Origin: Homarus americanus
Taxonomy: Eukaryota; Arthropoda; Malacostraca; Decapoda; Nephropidae
Assembly (NCBI RefSeq): GCF_018991925.1
Contig: NW_024725521.1
Coordinates: forward strand, 248,001-312,000
DNA: 64,000 nt
Direction: 5' to 3'
A program made the translations under genes and the position numbers. Of this stretch, positions 1 through 11,180 are shown piece after piece; positions within the stretch are counted from its first letter, which is position 1, and every line of letters starts with the position of its first letter. The notes under the pieces are model-generated. The model made no database searches. It was not told where the DNA came from and worked only from the letters and a program-made list of their open reading frames with translations.

Positions 1-60
1 ACAGTGAACGTAAATGGCCAGTATAAAACACGAAGCGGGGATCGAACCCCGGTGTGTGAG
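1..60 (-). mobile_element. possible tRNA-derived SINE remnant (B box only)
   Basis: On the minus strand, positions 38-48 read GGTTCGATCCC, a perfect match to the pol III B-box consensus GGTTCGANNCC, followed by CGC as in a tRNA T-arm. I cannot find a convincing A box 30-40 bp upstream, and the element runs toward the window edge. A truncated tRNA-related SINE is the likeliest reading. A chance match is possible. Confidence 0.25.
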
Positions 61-140
61 AGAGCCTGGCGGGGCTGTCACCATGATGTTCTCGTCCATG
101 TGCAACTTCCTCAACAACCCGAACTATTGGCAACTTAATG

Positions 141-336
141 CAAGAGGAGTGACGCAGGAGGAGGATGAGTGACGAGGAGGAGGATGAGTGACGCAGGAGG
201 AGGATGAATGACGAGGAGGAGGATGAGTGACGCAGGAGGAGGATGAGTCACGCAGGAGGAGGATGAGTGACGCAGGAGGAGGAGGAGGAGGAGAATAAGT
301 GACACAGAAGGAGGATGAGTGACGCAGGAGGAAGAC
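141..336. repeat. minisatellite, ~20-bp purine-rich unit
   Basis: About ten tandem copies of a unit containing GATGAGTGACGCAGGAGGAG, with 17-20 bp length variants. The only open frame across it is low-complexity and is not taken as a gene. Each unit carries GAGTGACGC, also present in the 34-bp array at 9091-9820. Confidence 0.85.
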
Positions 337-1509
337 GAACCCACTTACGACACTTGATGATGCTTCTGGCTAATCCTTATTTATTTATCAAGGGGAGGAG
401 GGAGGAGAGGGTTATGAAGAGGAGGAGGAAGAAAAGAAGTAGGAGGGAGATAACAAGAAGTAGGAGAGAAGACAGGGAGAACGAAGAAGAATAACAGAAG
501 GAAGAGGAAGAGAGAAAGAGGAGAGAGAATAAAATAAGCAGTCTTGGTTAGGTTAAGTTATCTTTAGTTAACTCTGAGATGAATTAACCACCGCCCTCTA
601 AGGGGCTACAGGTAGTGAGTGTAGCACCGGTGAACAGTGGTTGTTTACACGTGATGACACAGGTGAGGTGTGTGGCGGCGTCACCATGAATCATTAAAAA
701 TATTGTTATTCACATTTGTAAAACAGTTTCCTTTAAGAAATAACTGAGTGGGAAGTTTTCACTATGAGATTGATTTGATGTTTGGGTGAGTCAAGTATTC
801 CTCAAACATCACTGTGATGTTTGTTTTGCTTTACCCTAGTGAACTATGACGTCATCGAGTAACGTTCGAAGGAAATCTCCTAAGTTAATGATAATACTGA
901 AGTGTTATACAGGACTAAATCATGCGCCCAGAATGGACATACAGGTATATGATTAAATATTACAGTTTGTCAATGTGCATTTAAGGTTTACCAAACGTTT
1001 TATCTATTTAGATGTGAAAAGTGGGTCCAATAGGCCGTCACGGTCCGGTAGGAGCAGTATGAACAGTAAACAGCACATTGTATACAAAGTCATTTTTCGG
1101 TAGACAATAAGACACCGTGTCCGGCACTACGCTGGACCGACTTCACTACCCATTTAAGGCTGGCTGAAATGAAGGTGCCCCAGGTGCGGAGCCACGAGGA
1201 CGAGCAGTAGGCCAGTGTTGTATCCACTCGACCGTCGCACTCCTACTCTGATGTACACTACATAATGATAATGCCGGGCTTTGTGTTACTGTAAGGCAGG
1301 GCCCCTCACTACCTGCACTACACCATATACTTCTCGGGGTTAAGAACTTCCCTCTATGTTTATTTCACGAATGACTAATATGGTGCGGATGGTAATTGTT
1401 CATAACAGCATCATAGTTGATTCTAACCTATTATTTGGCGTTTTCGTAATACTGGTCTAGATAATTACCAGGTGAAGGAATTCTCTGTTGTAGTTTAATG
1501 TGAACTGTC
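337..1509. other. intergenic, no gene seen
   Basis: Purine-rich at 390-530 (GAGGAGGAAG-type), otherwise unique AT-rich sequence. I see no long open frame, RNA gene or transposon end here. Confidence 0.6.
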
Positions 1510-1683
1510 TCAAGTCCAGGTTAGACCAACGTTGACATCTGCCCAGGTACAAACAAGAGCCTCTACCTGGTGATAGTGGGAGCCCGAGAAGTGAACTGTC
1601 ATCCTAAAGGCTAGTGGTGTGACAGGTAACGAAACTAAAGTCGCAGTCAGAAGCACTATGAGCAACACTTGCCATGTTTCCAT
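1510..1683 (-). CDS. candidate signal-peptide exon, 57-codon ORF
   Basis: A short minus-strand ORF starts at 1683 and ends at a TGA at 1510. It begins METWQVLLIVLLTATLVSLP: a short N-region, a hydrophobic core of about 14 residues and a small-residue stretch (PVTPLA) suited to signal peptidase. Codon 39 is followed by CAG|GTAGAG, a good 5' splice site at 1567/1566, so the real coding part may be only 1567-1683 (39 residues, phase 0). The 170 bp upstream on this strand are GC-rich and could be a 5' leader. No family is recognised. Hydrophobic random ORFs of this length do occur, so this is a candidate first exon of a secreted protein and no more. Confidence 0.28.
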   Translation of the reverse strand: METWQVLLIVLLTATLVSLPVTPLAFRMTVHFSGSHYHQVEALVCTWADVNVGLTWT

Positions 1684-1857
1684 CGTGGGCGGGCCTCGTG
1701 CCCAGTAGTGGCCGGTTCATTCATGGAGGGCCGCGGCCAGGGTGTGGGGAGTGTGGTGGCCTGGGGGCGCGTGGAGGACACTCTTAGTGGGGGAGCTGAG
1801 CGAGGTGGCGCCACGCGAAAATGACGATCACGTTTCCACATTTACCCCTTTTTTGAA

Positions 1858-1993
1858 TCATTCTTCTGTGGGCCGTAGCTTCTGCTCGTGTGTGAGGAGA
1901 ACGGCATCTTGTGTGTCCTTTTCTGAAGGAACATCGACAGAGGCTTCATCGTCCGTGTAAATATTAGCAAAACTTTTCAATACTTCTTTTACG
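1858..1993 (-). CDS. candidate 3'-terminal coding exon, acidic C-terminus
   Basis: On the minus strand, TATTCTCTGCAG (ending at 1994) looks like a 3' splice site. It is followed by 44 sense codons and a TGA at 1858-1860. The peptide is hydrophilic and Asp/Glu-rich, containing ANIYTDDEASVDVPSEKD and ending LRPTEE, with normal protein-like composition and no low-complexity bias. An alternative acceptor lies 14 bp upstream (CATATTACAG). No family is recognised. The opposite strand is also open here (1742-1960), so the coding strand is not certain. The signal-peptide candidate begins only 175 bp further along the same strand, so the two are unlikely both to be real. Confidence 0.2.
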
Positions 1994-2468
1994 CTGCAGA
2001 GAATATACTGTAATATGATTTGTAAGTTACGTGATACAGAAAATTACTTAGTAAAGGGTAGTTAAACACCCACCGTTATTTACGGTTTTGTAAGTATGAA
2101 TTCAGTAAAATAAAAGTCAAATTAAAATGGCCTTGTTTTAGCAATAAGGAAAAATAATTTTAATCAAATACAAAGGGAAATTAATCATTCATGATTAAAT
2201 GGTTTAAGAAAAAAATCATGCAATATTTAATTACTCCAGGAAATTCTCTTTTGTTGAAAATGTTTTAAAATATATTTTTGCTATGTAAATCTAAATGACA
2301 AAAGAGATGCAAGTCCAACACAACAAAAAATCGATCTGGTGGGCTTTTGTCCAGGTTTTCTTCTGTATATTGAAGCCACCTAGAACAAATATAAATGTTC
2401 CAAATTACTTACAAATTACATTAAGACTCTACAGCACCCATTTGGCGACGAAATTAACCTATTGTAGA

Positions 2469-2530
<62 letters not shown>

Positions 2531-3241
2531 GCCAATCAGTCAGTCAGATATGTACATTATTATATAACCCGATGCGAGGAAAATCGTAGAATGGCCCGAT
2601 TACTTCCTGCAAACCATTTCATTTTATCGTCTCATATTTTAATGTTGCTTTTACGATGAAAATGGTTCAGTTCAGCATTAATCAGATCACATTCGCTTAT
2701 ACTGCCCCGGGCACAAGACAGACAACGGTGTGGTGTTTGATATTTATTCATTAAAATAGTTATTCATGTTCACGATTAAAGAACTGAGTACCTGCTGTTC
2801 TCCTGGGGCTCACTATCTTCATTAGGACTGGCAGTAAGAGAAATATAACCATACCACGTAGTCCAATGCTCGCCTGTACCTGTGTTTTATAATACGTTTT
2901 CTTTGTTACGTTTTCTTTTGGGTGGGAGACTGAGCCATGGCGTCGAGCTCATTGAGGTGTTATCTTTTAATGATCCACCTTCAATTTATTAACCATAAAA
3001 CCTGGAGGAAAAAACAACTAATTATATTCTTAGGCAAAGCAACTTGATTTTTTTTTGTGCCCTGTCTGATCTTGCTGACGTTATTTCTTATCCAGGACGC
3101 CACTAAACAGACACAAGGAGGGCCGCGCCACCCATGCAGTGTACGGCACAAGCGGGCAGAGTGGCACATTAGCTCTCCTCTGTTTGTGTGTATGTAAATG
3201 ATCCTCACGTTGAGAAGATGAACTTGAGACTAGCACGTTCG
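1994..3241. other. AT-rich intergenic with (ATT)n at 2469-2529
   Basis: Holds a clean (ATT)n microsatellite of about 20 units at 2469-2529. The remainder is AT-rich unique sequence. A possible 3' splice site (TTATTTCTTATCCAG) lies near 3095, but no exon can be supported behind it. Confidence 0.6.
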
Positions 3242-3509
3242 TTATGTACAGTCTCGTTTAAGATTCTTCGAACACTGCTGGAGACAACTGGCAACTCAAG
3301 GCCGTTTGTTTACTGTAGTACGTAGTATAATATGATACGAAACAACAAAGCCCAACCATTAAATTAAGCAACGGGGAACTAAGTAACCAATCACCGATCA
3401 CTTTTAGATTTATTCCTAATTTTTACTACGTACTATAGTAAACAAGCGGTCTTGAGTGGTCAGCTGTCTCCAGCAGTGTTCGAAGAATCTTAAACGAGAC
3501 TGTACATTA
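3242..3509. mobile_element. palindromic MITE with 83-bp inverted repeats
   Basis: The arm at 3245-3327 is repeated in reverse complement at 3424-3506 with only about eight differences, separated by a 96-bp AT-rich centre without coding capacity. The arms start TGTACAGTCTCGTTTAAG. Both outer ends are followed by the direct trinucleotide TTA (3242-3244 and 3507-3509), the target duplication typical of PIF/Harbinger MITEs. An alternative reading is TA-flanked ends starting CAGTCTCG, as in Tc1/mariner-type MITEs. The high arm identity suggests a relatively young insertion or ongoing arm homogenisation. Confidence 0.8.
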
Positions 3510-4310
3510 GCTAGAGTACCGATAACAGCTGCTCTATTTATTATTTATTCTGCCCTGAACTAACACAAAAAAGCTTACTAGCATTCTTTATAGATCATAT
3601 ATGTGTGTGTGTGTGTTGGATGGTTTTATAAATGTTCTCATCGGGTTGACATAGAAAGTTTTACAAGATATAAGATTTTTTTTCTATAAATATCTTCTCA
3701 GTTTTTCACCCGTAAGCGTGTATAAAATTTGTACAAGTTCATGTTTGGTTCAGTGTTTGGTGTGAGTCAGTGTTAAGAGACTATAACCTAACCTAACCAC
3801 AATAACATTATCTGCACTGACCTCCTGTGTGGCCTTATGGGTAATATTACATCTATCGTCACCCCTAATTCGCATATTTCATTATCATGGCAACATTTTT
3901 TTTCTAATTAATTGTTTACCAGCTTATTGACACGAAAATTAATTAAAATATATTAATGTTATGTAAATACTTGGTAATTGCTTAGGTTGAGCCAATGTTG
4001 TTGTTTATAACTGGAATTGAGAATACCAGTTTAATGGCTGCTTATATGAGTATACATGTACGGGTTATAACGAGTATAGTCTTTTAATATTAACTGAACC
4101 GGAGAGAGAGAGAGTGATTTTAATTGTTAATGATAATAATAATAGCAACACTGTCTATAATAGTATTGATAGTAATAATAGTAAGTGAAAATATTGAGAA
4201 TAGTAATGATGATAACATTAAAAGTAGTATGTATAATGTTGATAATACTGTATAGTCATGAAAAATCAAATTGACATTTTCTTTTGCGTATCAGTTTACC
4301 ACTGCCTCCA
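3510..4310. other. AT-rich intergenic, no gene seen
   Basis: Short GT run at 3603-3616, an AACCTAACC motif near 3787 and scattered AATAAT runs. No open frame or element ends are recognised. Confidence 0.6.
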
Positions 4311-4368
4311 CCTCTCTCTCTCCACCCCCTACACACACGCACACACACTCTCTCTCCACCCCACACAC

Positions 4369-4409
<41 letters not shown>

Positions 4410-4429
4410 CTCTCTTCTCTCCACCCCAC

Positions 4430-4472
<43 letters not shown>

Positions 4473-4480
4473 CACCCCAC
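4311..4480. repeat. compound (CA)n/(CT)n microsatellite
   Basis: Alternating CACACA and CTCTCT blocks separated by CCACCCCACAC spacers. All six frames stay open for tens of codons because of the dinucleotide composition. None of these frames is a credible gene. Confidence 0.9.
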
Positions 4481-5011
4481 ACCTCCCCCCCACCCCATAT
4501 ACCTCCCCCACCCCCCACACACCCGAAAAATAATGACACTGGAAAATATGTTTACAATAGCACAGAAAGAAGCTACATGTAGTGCGGTGGGGAAATATAA
4601 ATACTGGCAGTGGGGAAAATATATATAGTGGTACTGGAGTAATAACACTATCACAGGAGAACCTTTTATTGGTGTGTGTGTTGAGGTTATGGAGTCTACT
4701 TTGTGTGTGTACCGTGTTTAATATAGAAGGATGGAAGGGTATTATCTCCTTTACCCTTCCTATTCCTTTGATTGTCTTCCTGGAAATTTGATATAAATCT
4801 GGGGATACGTTATGGTCAGTATGGTATGGAAGGGCCGGGTACCCTGTGTTACTTGGCTGTATATGAGTACACTTCAGGTGCACTTGTTGATGGTGGAACA
4901 ACCCTTGGGTGGACCAGCCTCCTGCTAGGAGTAACCCACTATAGCTGCTGGATATTAAGAATTAGGAGAAATAAAATAATATAAACACAATTCATAATAA
5001 TAATAATAATG

Positions 5012-5097
<86 letters not shown>

Positions 5098-5311
5098 AAT
5101 GTCTCCTGGGAGATATTTAGACAGTGGCCCCAAAAGCCTTAAGAGTCTCCCAAGATCATAACAAAGGGAATGTTAACAGTCCACCACAGTATTTAAAGAA
5201 CAGGTGATTTAACAGTAAGGGGGTGACATTTAAATCAGTAGGACGAGCACCTCCCGGACGGCAACTCCTAATTATAGTGGTCCACCTCTCCTGTGGCGTG
5301 AGTCCCGACCA

Positions 5312-5359
<48 letters not shown>

Positions 5360-5735
5360 ACACACACCCACACACACACACACCCTCACCATGTCAGCAG
5401 AGTTCCCAATCGTGTGGAGAACATAACGTCTTTACAATTAGCCGTAGACACACCAGGTGCTCAGTTTGGCCTTGAAAGGACAGGTTAACCTCGGTGTTTA
5501 CCTGAGTTAGTACACAATGGTTGGCGCTGAATAGGGACTGTTACTGGCGGTCGTGGATGGGGGCGACGGTACCTGGGATGTGGTATAGTTGAGTGAGACA
5601 AAATTTAAGCCCCTTAAGTAAGATGACCTCACAACTCGAGTACGATGTCTGGGCTCTTTGAATATGATGAGTACGATGACTGTTCAAGAGGGTTCATTCA
5701 TCGTACTCAAAGGGTTATTAGCCATAGAGGTTTAT

Positions 5736-5737
<2 letters not shown>
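4481..5737. other. intergenic with (TAA)n, (GAT)n and (CA)n tracts
   Basis: Contains (TAA)n passing into (GAT)n at 4995-5098 and (CA)n at 5313-5383. Around 5639-5716 there are loose copies of the TCGTACTCAAAGGGTTA motif whose arrays follow at 5913 and 8159. No gene is supported. Confidence 0.65.

Positions 5738-5821
<84 letters not shown>
5738..5821. repeat. (CT)n microsatellite
   Basis: About 42 perfect CT units. A degenerate TTAGG-type tract (GGTTAGGTTAGGTTAGGC) follows within 70 bp. Confidence 0.95.
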
Positions 5822-5823
<2 letters not shown>

Positions 5824-5847
5824 ACCGCTTTGTTACTAACCTTAAGT

Positions 5848-5912
5848 TTTGGTTAGGTTGAGTTAGGTTAGGTAAAGCAACGTAAGGTTAGGTTAGGTTA
5901 GGCTAGGTTAAC
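5848..5912. repeat. degenerate TTAGG-type repeat
   Basis: GGTTAGGTTGAGTTAGGTTA and then GGTTAGGTTAGGTTAGGC, that is, interrupted arthropod telomere-type pentamers in an interstitial position. Confidence 0.7.
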
Positions 5913-6412
5913 ACTCGTCCTCACGGGGTAAACATTTATCCTCGGGGGTTAACAGTCACCCTTGGGGGTTAACAGTCGTCCTCGAGGGGTTAAGTCATCC
6001 TCGGGGGTTAAGTCATCCTCGGGGATTAAGTCATCCTCGGGGGTTAAGTCATCCTCGGGGATTAAGTCATCCTCGGGGATTAACAGTCGTCCTCAAGAGG
6101 TAAACAGTCATCCTTGGGGTTAACAGTTGTCGTTGAGGGATAAACAGTCATCCTTGGGGGTTAAGTCATCTCTGGGAGTTAACAGTCATCCCTGGGGGTT
6201 AACAGTCATCCTTGGGAGTTAACAGTCGTCCTCGGGAGATAACAGTCGTCCTTGAGGGGTTAAGTCATCCCTGGGGGTTAAGAGTCATCCTTGGGAGTTA
6301 ACAATCGTCCTCGGGAGATAACAGTCGTCCTTGAGGGGTTAAGTCATCCTCAGAGGGTAAACGGTTTTCCTCAGGGGGTTAACAGTCGTCCTCAAGGGGT
6401 TAACGTTCATTT
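5913..6412. repeat. minisatellite, 17-23-bp 'GTCATCCTCGGGGGTTAA' family
   Basis: Roughly 22-25 units, each built from GTCATCCTCGGGGGTTAA with or without an ACA insert. Unit length and internal bases vary widely, so the array is old or only weakly homogenised. It belongs to the same sequence family as the array at 8159-8690 (GTCGTACTCAAGGGGTTAA). Confidence 0.85.
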
Positions 6413-6735
6413 CCTAATCGTGTTATCGTCCCCGCGTACATACTGTATATGTTGGATAAAGTAAACTGTTGCTCAATATATACCTGGTGCAGCTGGTAAC
6501 TGTCACTTGAAGGTTAAAGGTGGTGGCCCATCATCTTCGTCAGGCTACTGTGGTACACCTCTGAGAATAATGTATAATACAAAACAAAACGACTAAATAC
6601 ACAAAAAATACATAATGCTGAAACGCAGTATTATGTCAAATTAATTACACGCGAAAAGTATCCGGATTAAAGAATTGGAAAATATATGCTTGATTAATAC
6701 GTACAATCCTGGAAAACACATTCACGCATACAAAC

Positions 6736-6768
<33 letters not shown>

Positions 6769-6782
6769 CATTATTATTATTA

Positions 6783-6826
<44 letters not shown>

Positions 6827-8158
6827 TGTACTAAAAATTAAATTACCTTCAATTTGAACAAACCTTTCAAACCATATATTTTATTATCTGGTACGAAGAC
6901 TCGTTTAGGAAGTGTACAGTATATATGAATCTCGGTGTTATTTACATGGGGCATTTCACACTAAATGGAATCATCACAATACAAGTATGTGGGTATGGGG
7001 CATCAGGGCGTTCACAGAGGTTAAGTATCTCCTCCAATCACCATCTGTATCCTACTGTTGACTCCTCCCACTGCCATCCGTCAGCCAATGAGGGGCTTTA
7101 TGTTTAACAGTGTTCGAAGTCCTGTAACTGGTCTTCATTCCTTAACATGTATCAGTACTGAGCGTATGTTCTGTTATCATTATAATATTTATAACTGAAA
7201 TTATTTATTTGTTTTAGATATATATTTACAATTATAAATGAATTTTGTGTTTATATAAATATATTTAAATAATATATAAGAGGAAGTTGAAGCCAGCAGC
7301 GGGGTGAGGGCGTGGCGGCAGATGTTGTACAAGTGGGGGAGTAACAAGTGCTAAACACACGTGTCCCTTATATACGATACGTGTGCACCTGTTGACACGT
7401 GTTACGGACACATTCCTCTCTAGGTAGAGTTCATATTTTGAATTTTTATTTTTATTGCCCCAACAATTTGTTTTGTTGTTCTCTGTCATAGAATTTAGTG
7501 ATATTTTCGTTAAGTTTAGGCAGTGTTACTCTGGGTGTGTTTGATTTTGTAAGTATTTTGTGTTGTAATGAAAAAAATAAAAGAAGGTTGAATTAAACCG
7601 CCACATCGCAAAAACTATCTTTATTATACACTCCGCGCCCCTTTCCACCAGAGATGGTGGTTAGAAGAAAACAAGAAAAAAAATAGATGAAATCTCGGGC
7701 ACAAAAACTTGACATTACCGAGACGTAAACAATGACGGGGTCCGCAGTGTTGCCAATAGCGAGCAGCGTTGCTAGCACTCTTACCACTTTTTTTTTATTT
7801 ACAAATAACTTTAAACAGATTTTCCATAGTAGATGTTATTTAAGCTGATGTGTTAATATATCATTTAACGTTTATTAACACATCAAATTAATTTATTTAT
7901 ACAATGATTAATTGAATACTTCCCCCCCCCCCCCCAAAAAAAAAAAAATTATAATTTAGTATCTTCATTTTGACGTATTTTCCAGATTTTTCGGTTTGTT
8001 GGTTCCTCAATCAAAATACTTTGCCCTCAGTGGTGACACGGTCAGTCAGTGGCTGTTTGCATAATGAACGTTACCAAACAACCTTGGTCTTGGCTGTGGT
8101 AGCAGGAGTGACTCAAATCTACGTTGGTATCGTAGTCAAGGAGTTGTTGACCTGCGCT
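6413..8158. other. AT-rich intergenic, microsatellites and a small hairpin
   Basis: (TTA)n with ATC interruptions at 6737-6822. Homopolymers C14 then A12 lie at about 7921-7948. A perfect 12-bp inverted repeat GATGTGTTAATA/TATTAACACATC sits at 7847-7858/7873-7884. Short frames at 6925-7107 and 7265-7787 show no recognisable motif and are not called. Confidence 0.6.
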
Positions 8159-8690
8159 AAGTCGCAGCACACTCAAGTGGGTAAGTCGTCGTACTCCAAG
8201 GGGTTAAGTCGCAGTACTCAAGGGGTTAAGTCGCAGTACTCAAGGGTTAAAGTCCCTACTCAAAGGATTAAGTCGTCGTGCTCAAGGGGTTAAGTCGTCG
8301 TACTCAAGGGGTTAAGTCGCAGTACTCAAGAGTGTAAGTCATAATTCTCAAGAGTTTATGTCCTCATACTCAAGGGTTTAAGTCCCTACTCAAAGGATTA
8401 AGTTATCGTACTCAAGGGGTTAAGTCGTCGTGCTCAAGGGGTTAAGTCGTCGTGCTCAAGGGGTTAAGTCGTCGTGCTCAAGGGGTTAAGTCGCAGTACT
8501 CAAGTGGGTTAAGTCGCAGTACTCATGGGTTAAGTCGCAGTACTCAAGTGGTTAAGTCATAATTCTCAAGAGTTTATGCTGTCCCCATACTCAAGGGCTT
8601 AAGTCCCTACCAAAGGATTGCTATCGTACTCAAGGGGTTAAGTCGTCGTGCTCAAGGGGTTAAGTCGTCGTGCTCAAGGGGTTAAATGGA
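8159..8690. repeat. minisatellite, ~23-bp 'TAAGTCGTCGTACTCAAGGGG' type
   Basis: About 22 units with the core GTCGTACTCAAGGGGTTAA and variants GTCGCAGTACTCAAG, CATAATTCTCAAGAG and CCCTACTCAAAGGAT. A higher-order pattern is visible: the block around 8230-8440 is repeated at about 8480-8680. The array is open in one frame and gives SKGLSRSTQGVKSQYS-like peptide, which I treat as fortuitous. Confidence 0.9.
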
Positions 8691-8753
8691 CCAGAGAAGT
8701 GCTATACAGCATCACCAAACACTCATAGTTAATAGTGGTGTTGTAGCGGCGGG

Positions 8754-8795
<42 letters not shown>

Positions 8796-9090
8796 GACAC
8801 TCAATGTTAGTAAAGTAGTTAGATTAGGTCGGGTTAGGTCAGGTTAGGATTAGTCAGTGTTTGGCCAGGCTAGGTCAGGTCAGATCAGATTTGGTTAAAT
8901 TAGGTTAGGTCGACTTTGGATAGGTCAAGTTAAGTTATGTTAGGGAAAATTGGAACGTGTACCCCCGTGTTCTGGCGACCGCTGGGTGGGACTCCTTCGC
9001 CATCTGTCATAGTGTTTTGCTGGTTGTGTGTGTGTAGGCAGGTGTCACTTGAGAAACAGAGTATTTGTATTGTTTGAGGCGACTATGAGG
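8691..9090. other. (CA)n and degenerate TTAGG-like sequence
   Basis: (CA)n at 8755-8794, then 8820-8945 with GGTTAGGTCAGGTTAGGATT-type degenerate pentamers. No gene seen. Confidence 0.7.
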
Positions 9091-9820
9091 TGTGAGTGAC
9101 GCTGGATGATAGTGAGGTACAGCTGGTGAGTGACGCTGGATGATAGTGAGGTACAGCTGGTGAGTGACGCTGGATGATAGTGAGGTACAGCTGGTGAGTG
9201 ACGCTGGATGATAGTGAGGTACAGCTGGTGAGTGACGCTGGATGATAGTGAGGTACAACTGGTGAGTGACGCTGGATGATAGTGAGGTACAGCTGGTGAG
9301 TGACGCTGGATGATAGTGAGGTACAGCTGTGAGTGACGCTGGATGATAGTGAGGTACAGCTGGTGAGTGACGCTGATGATAGTGAGGTACAGCTGGTGGT
9401 GCGACGCTGGAGCATAGTGAGGTACAGCTGGTGAGTGACGCTGGATGATAGTGAGGTACAGCTGGTGAGTGACGTGCTGGATGATAGTGAGGTACAGCTG
9501 GTGAGTGACGCTGGATGATAGCAGGTAAGCCAGCTGGTGAGTGACGCTGGATGATAGTGAGGTACAGCTGGTGAGTGACGCTGGATGAGTGGGAGGGGTA
9601 CAACTCGGTGAGTGACGCTGATGATAGTGAGGTACAGCTGGTGAGTGCGACGCTGGATGATAGTGAGGTACAGCTGGTGAGTGATGCTGATGATAGTGAG
9701 GTACAATTGGTGAGTGACGCTGATGATAGTGAGGTACAGCTGGTGAGTGACGCTGGATGATAGTGAGGTACAGCTGGTGAGTGACGCTGGATGATAGTGA
9801 GGTACAGCTGGTGAGTGACT
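9091..9820. repeat. 34-bp minisatellite with embedded splice-donor motif
   Basis: About 21 tandem copies. Each contains GTGAGTGACGCTGGATGATA followed by GTGAGGTACAGCTG. The central part (9370-9720) is degenerate with small indels and the edges are homogeneous, as expected if mutation persists in one part of the array. At the unit junctions CAGCTG|GTGAGT matches a strong 5' splice-site consensus on the plus strand. The open minus-strand frames are repeat artefacts. Confidence 0.95.
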
Positions 9821-9837
9821 ATAGTGGGGACACATTG

Positions 9838-10150
9838 GACCAGTAGCAGGACACCGGGGGATTGGCAGTGATGGTAATGGTGGTATGGTGGTGATGATGA
9901 TGGTGGTATGGTGGTGGTGATAGTAGTAGTATGGTAGTGGTAGTAATGGTGATATAGTGGTGATGATGGTGATAGTGATGGTGGTATGGGGGTGGGAGTA
10001 TGGTAGTGATGGTGGTATGGGGGTGGTAGGATGGTGGTAGTGATGATGATGGTGGTAGTGTGGTAATGGTGGTGGTATGGGGGTGGTGGGTGGTGTTAAG
10101 GTAGAGATGGGAGTGGTAGGGTAGTGGTGGGGGTGGTTTGTGGTATAAAG
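9838..10150. repeat. GGT/GAT-rich cryptic repeat
   Basis: Imperfect TGGTGGTATGG, GGTGATGATGG and GGTGGTAGTG blocks with no fixed period, then unique sequence to 10250. Confidence 0.8.
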
Positions 10151-10476
10151 GTGGTGGTAGGCGTCGTGTATTGCCAAATCAGCTGATAATCTTTGGTTCT
10201 GCCATGGAAACATCTACCAGATTTGCCAAATAGTCACCATTAAACCTATCATCATAACACCTACACCTATTTTAATGAGTATACCTGTGTTAATGAGTAT
10301 ACCAGTGTTAATGAGTATCCCTGTGCTAATAAGTAAAATGGTCTTCTCTTCATGATTTCTCAGATGACCGATTTACGAGATGAATTGATGTTATGATATA
10401 CTGGCTCAGGTTCTTGTTATTGTTGTGTTGTGCATGAGGTGATTCAGGTGCCAGGGGTGTTATTATACGTCGGAAA
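10151..10476. other. spacer with 3-4 copies of TTAATGAGTATACCTGTG
   Basis: A short tandem of a ~20-bp unit (TTAATGAGTATACCNGTG) lies at about 10273-10335. The rest is unique with no open frame of interest. Confidence 0.6.
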
Positions 10477-11023
10477 GGTGGAACAGTGTATGAGGAGGGT
10501 GGAACAATGTATGAGGAGGGTGGAACAGTGTATGAGGAGGGTGGAACAGTGTATGAGGAGGGAGGAACAGTGTATGAGGAGGGTGGAACAGTGTATGAGG
10601 AGGGTGGTTTGAAAGTGTATGAGGAGGGTGGAACAGTGTAAGAGGAGGGAGGAACAGTGTATGAGGAGGGTGGAACAGTGTATGAGGAGGGAGGAACAGT
10701 GTATGAGGAGGGAGGAACAGTGTATGAGGGAGGAACAGTATGAGGAGGGAGGAACAGTGTATGAGGAGTGGGTGGAATAGTGTATGGAGGGAGGGAGGAA
10801 CAGTGTATGAGGAGGAAGGAACAGTGTATGAGAGGAGGAACAGTGTATGAGGAGGAGGTCTGGGAAAGTGTATGAGGAGGAGGAACAGTGTATGAGGAGG
10901 GGAGGAACAGTGTATGAGGAGGGTGGAACAGTGTATGAGGAGGGTGGAACAGTGTATGAGGAGGGAGGAACAGTGTATGAGGGAGGAACAGTGTATGAGG
11001 AGGGAGGAACAGTGTATGAGGAG
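10477..11023. repeat. 21-bp minisatellite (GTGTATGAGGAGGGTGGAAC)
   Basis: About 26 copies with GGTGG/GGAGG alternation and several shortened units (10725-10870). Because the unit is 21 bp, reading frames remain open through it (peptide YTVPPSS repeats on the minus strand). I regard these as artefacts. Confidence 0.95.
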
Positions 11024-11149
11024 ATAATTGTGCCCCGCTCGAGGGATTCTCAACATTCATAAGGGAACGTTATCTCGCGTAAGGGATCTGTGTGTGTCGT
11101 TCAGGACGGCTGCCGGGGGTTCGTGTGTCGCCCGCTGCCACACACACAA

Positions 11150-11180
<31 letters not shown>

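Noticed and set aside
847..854. TGACGTCA (CRE) here and at 62206-62213
   Set aside because: About one occurrence of any given 8-mer is expected in 64 kb. There is no adjacent promoter evidence.
3095..3190. Possible exon after TTATTTCTTATCCAG on the plus strand
   Set aside because: About 36 residues without a recognisable pattern and no donor or coding continuation.
9007..11060. Minus-strand ORFs of 197-376 residues with SSSVTHQLYLTI and SSYTVPP repeats
   Set aside because: They follow the 34- and 21-bp minisatellite units; frames change at every indel and no non-repeat domain is attached.
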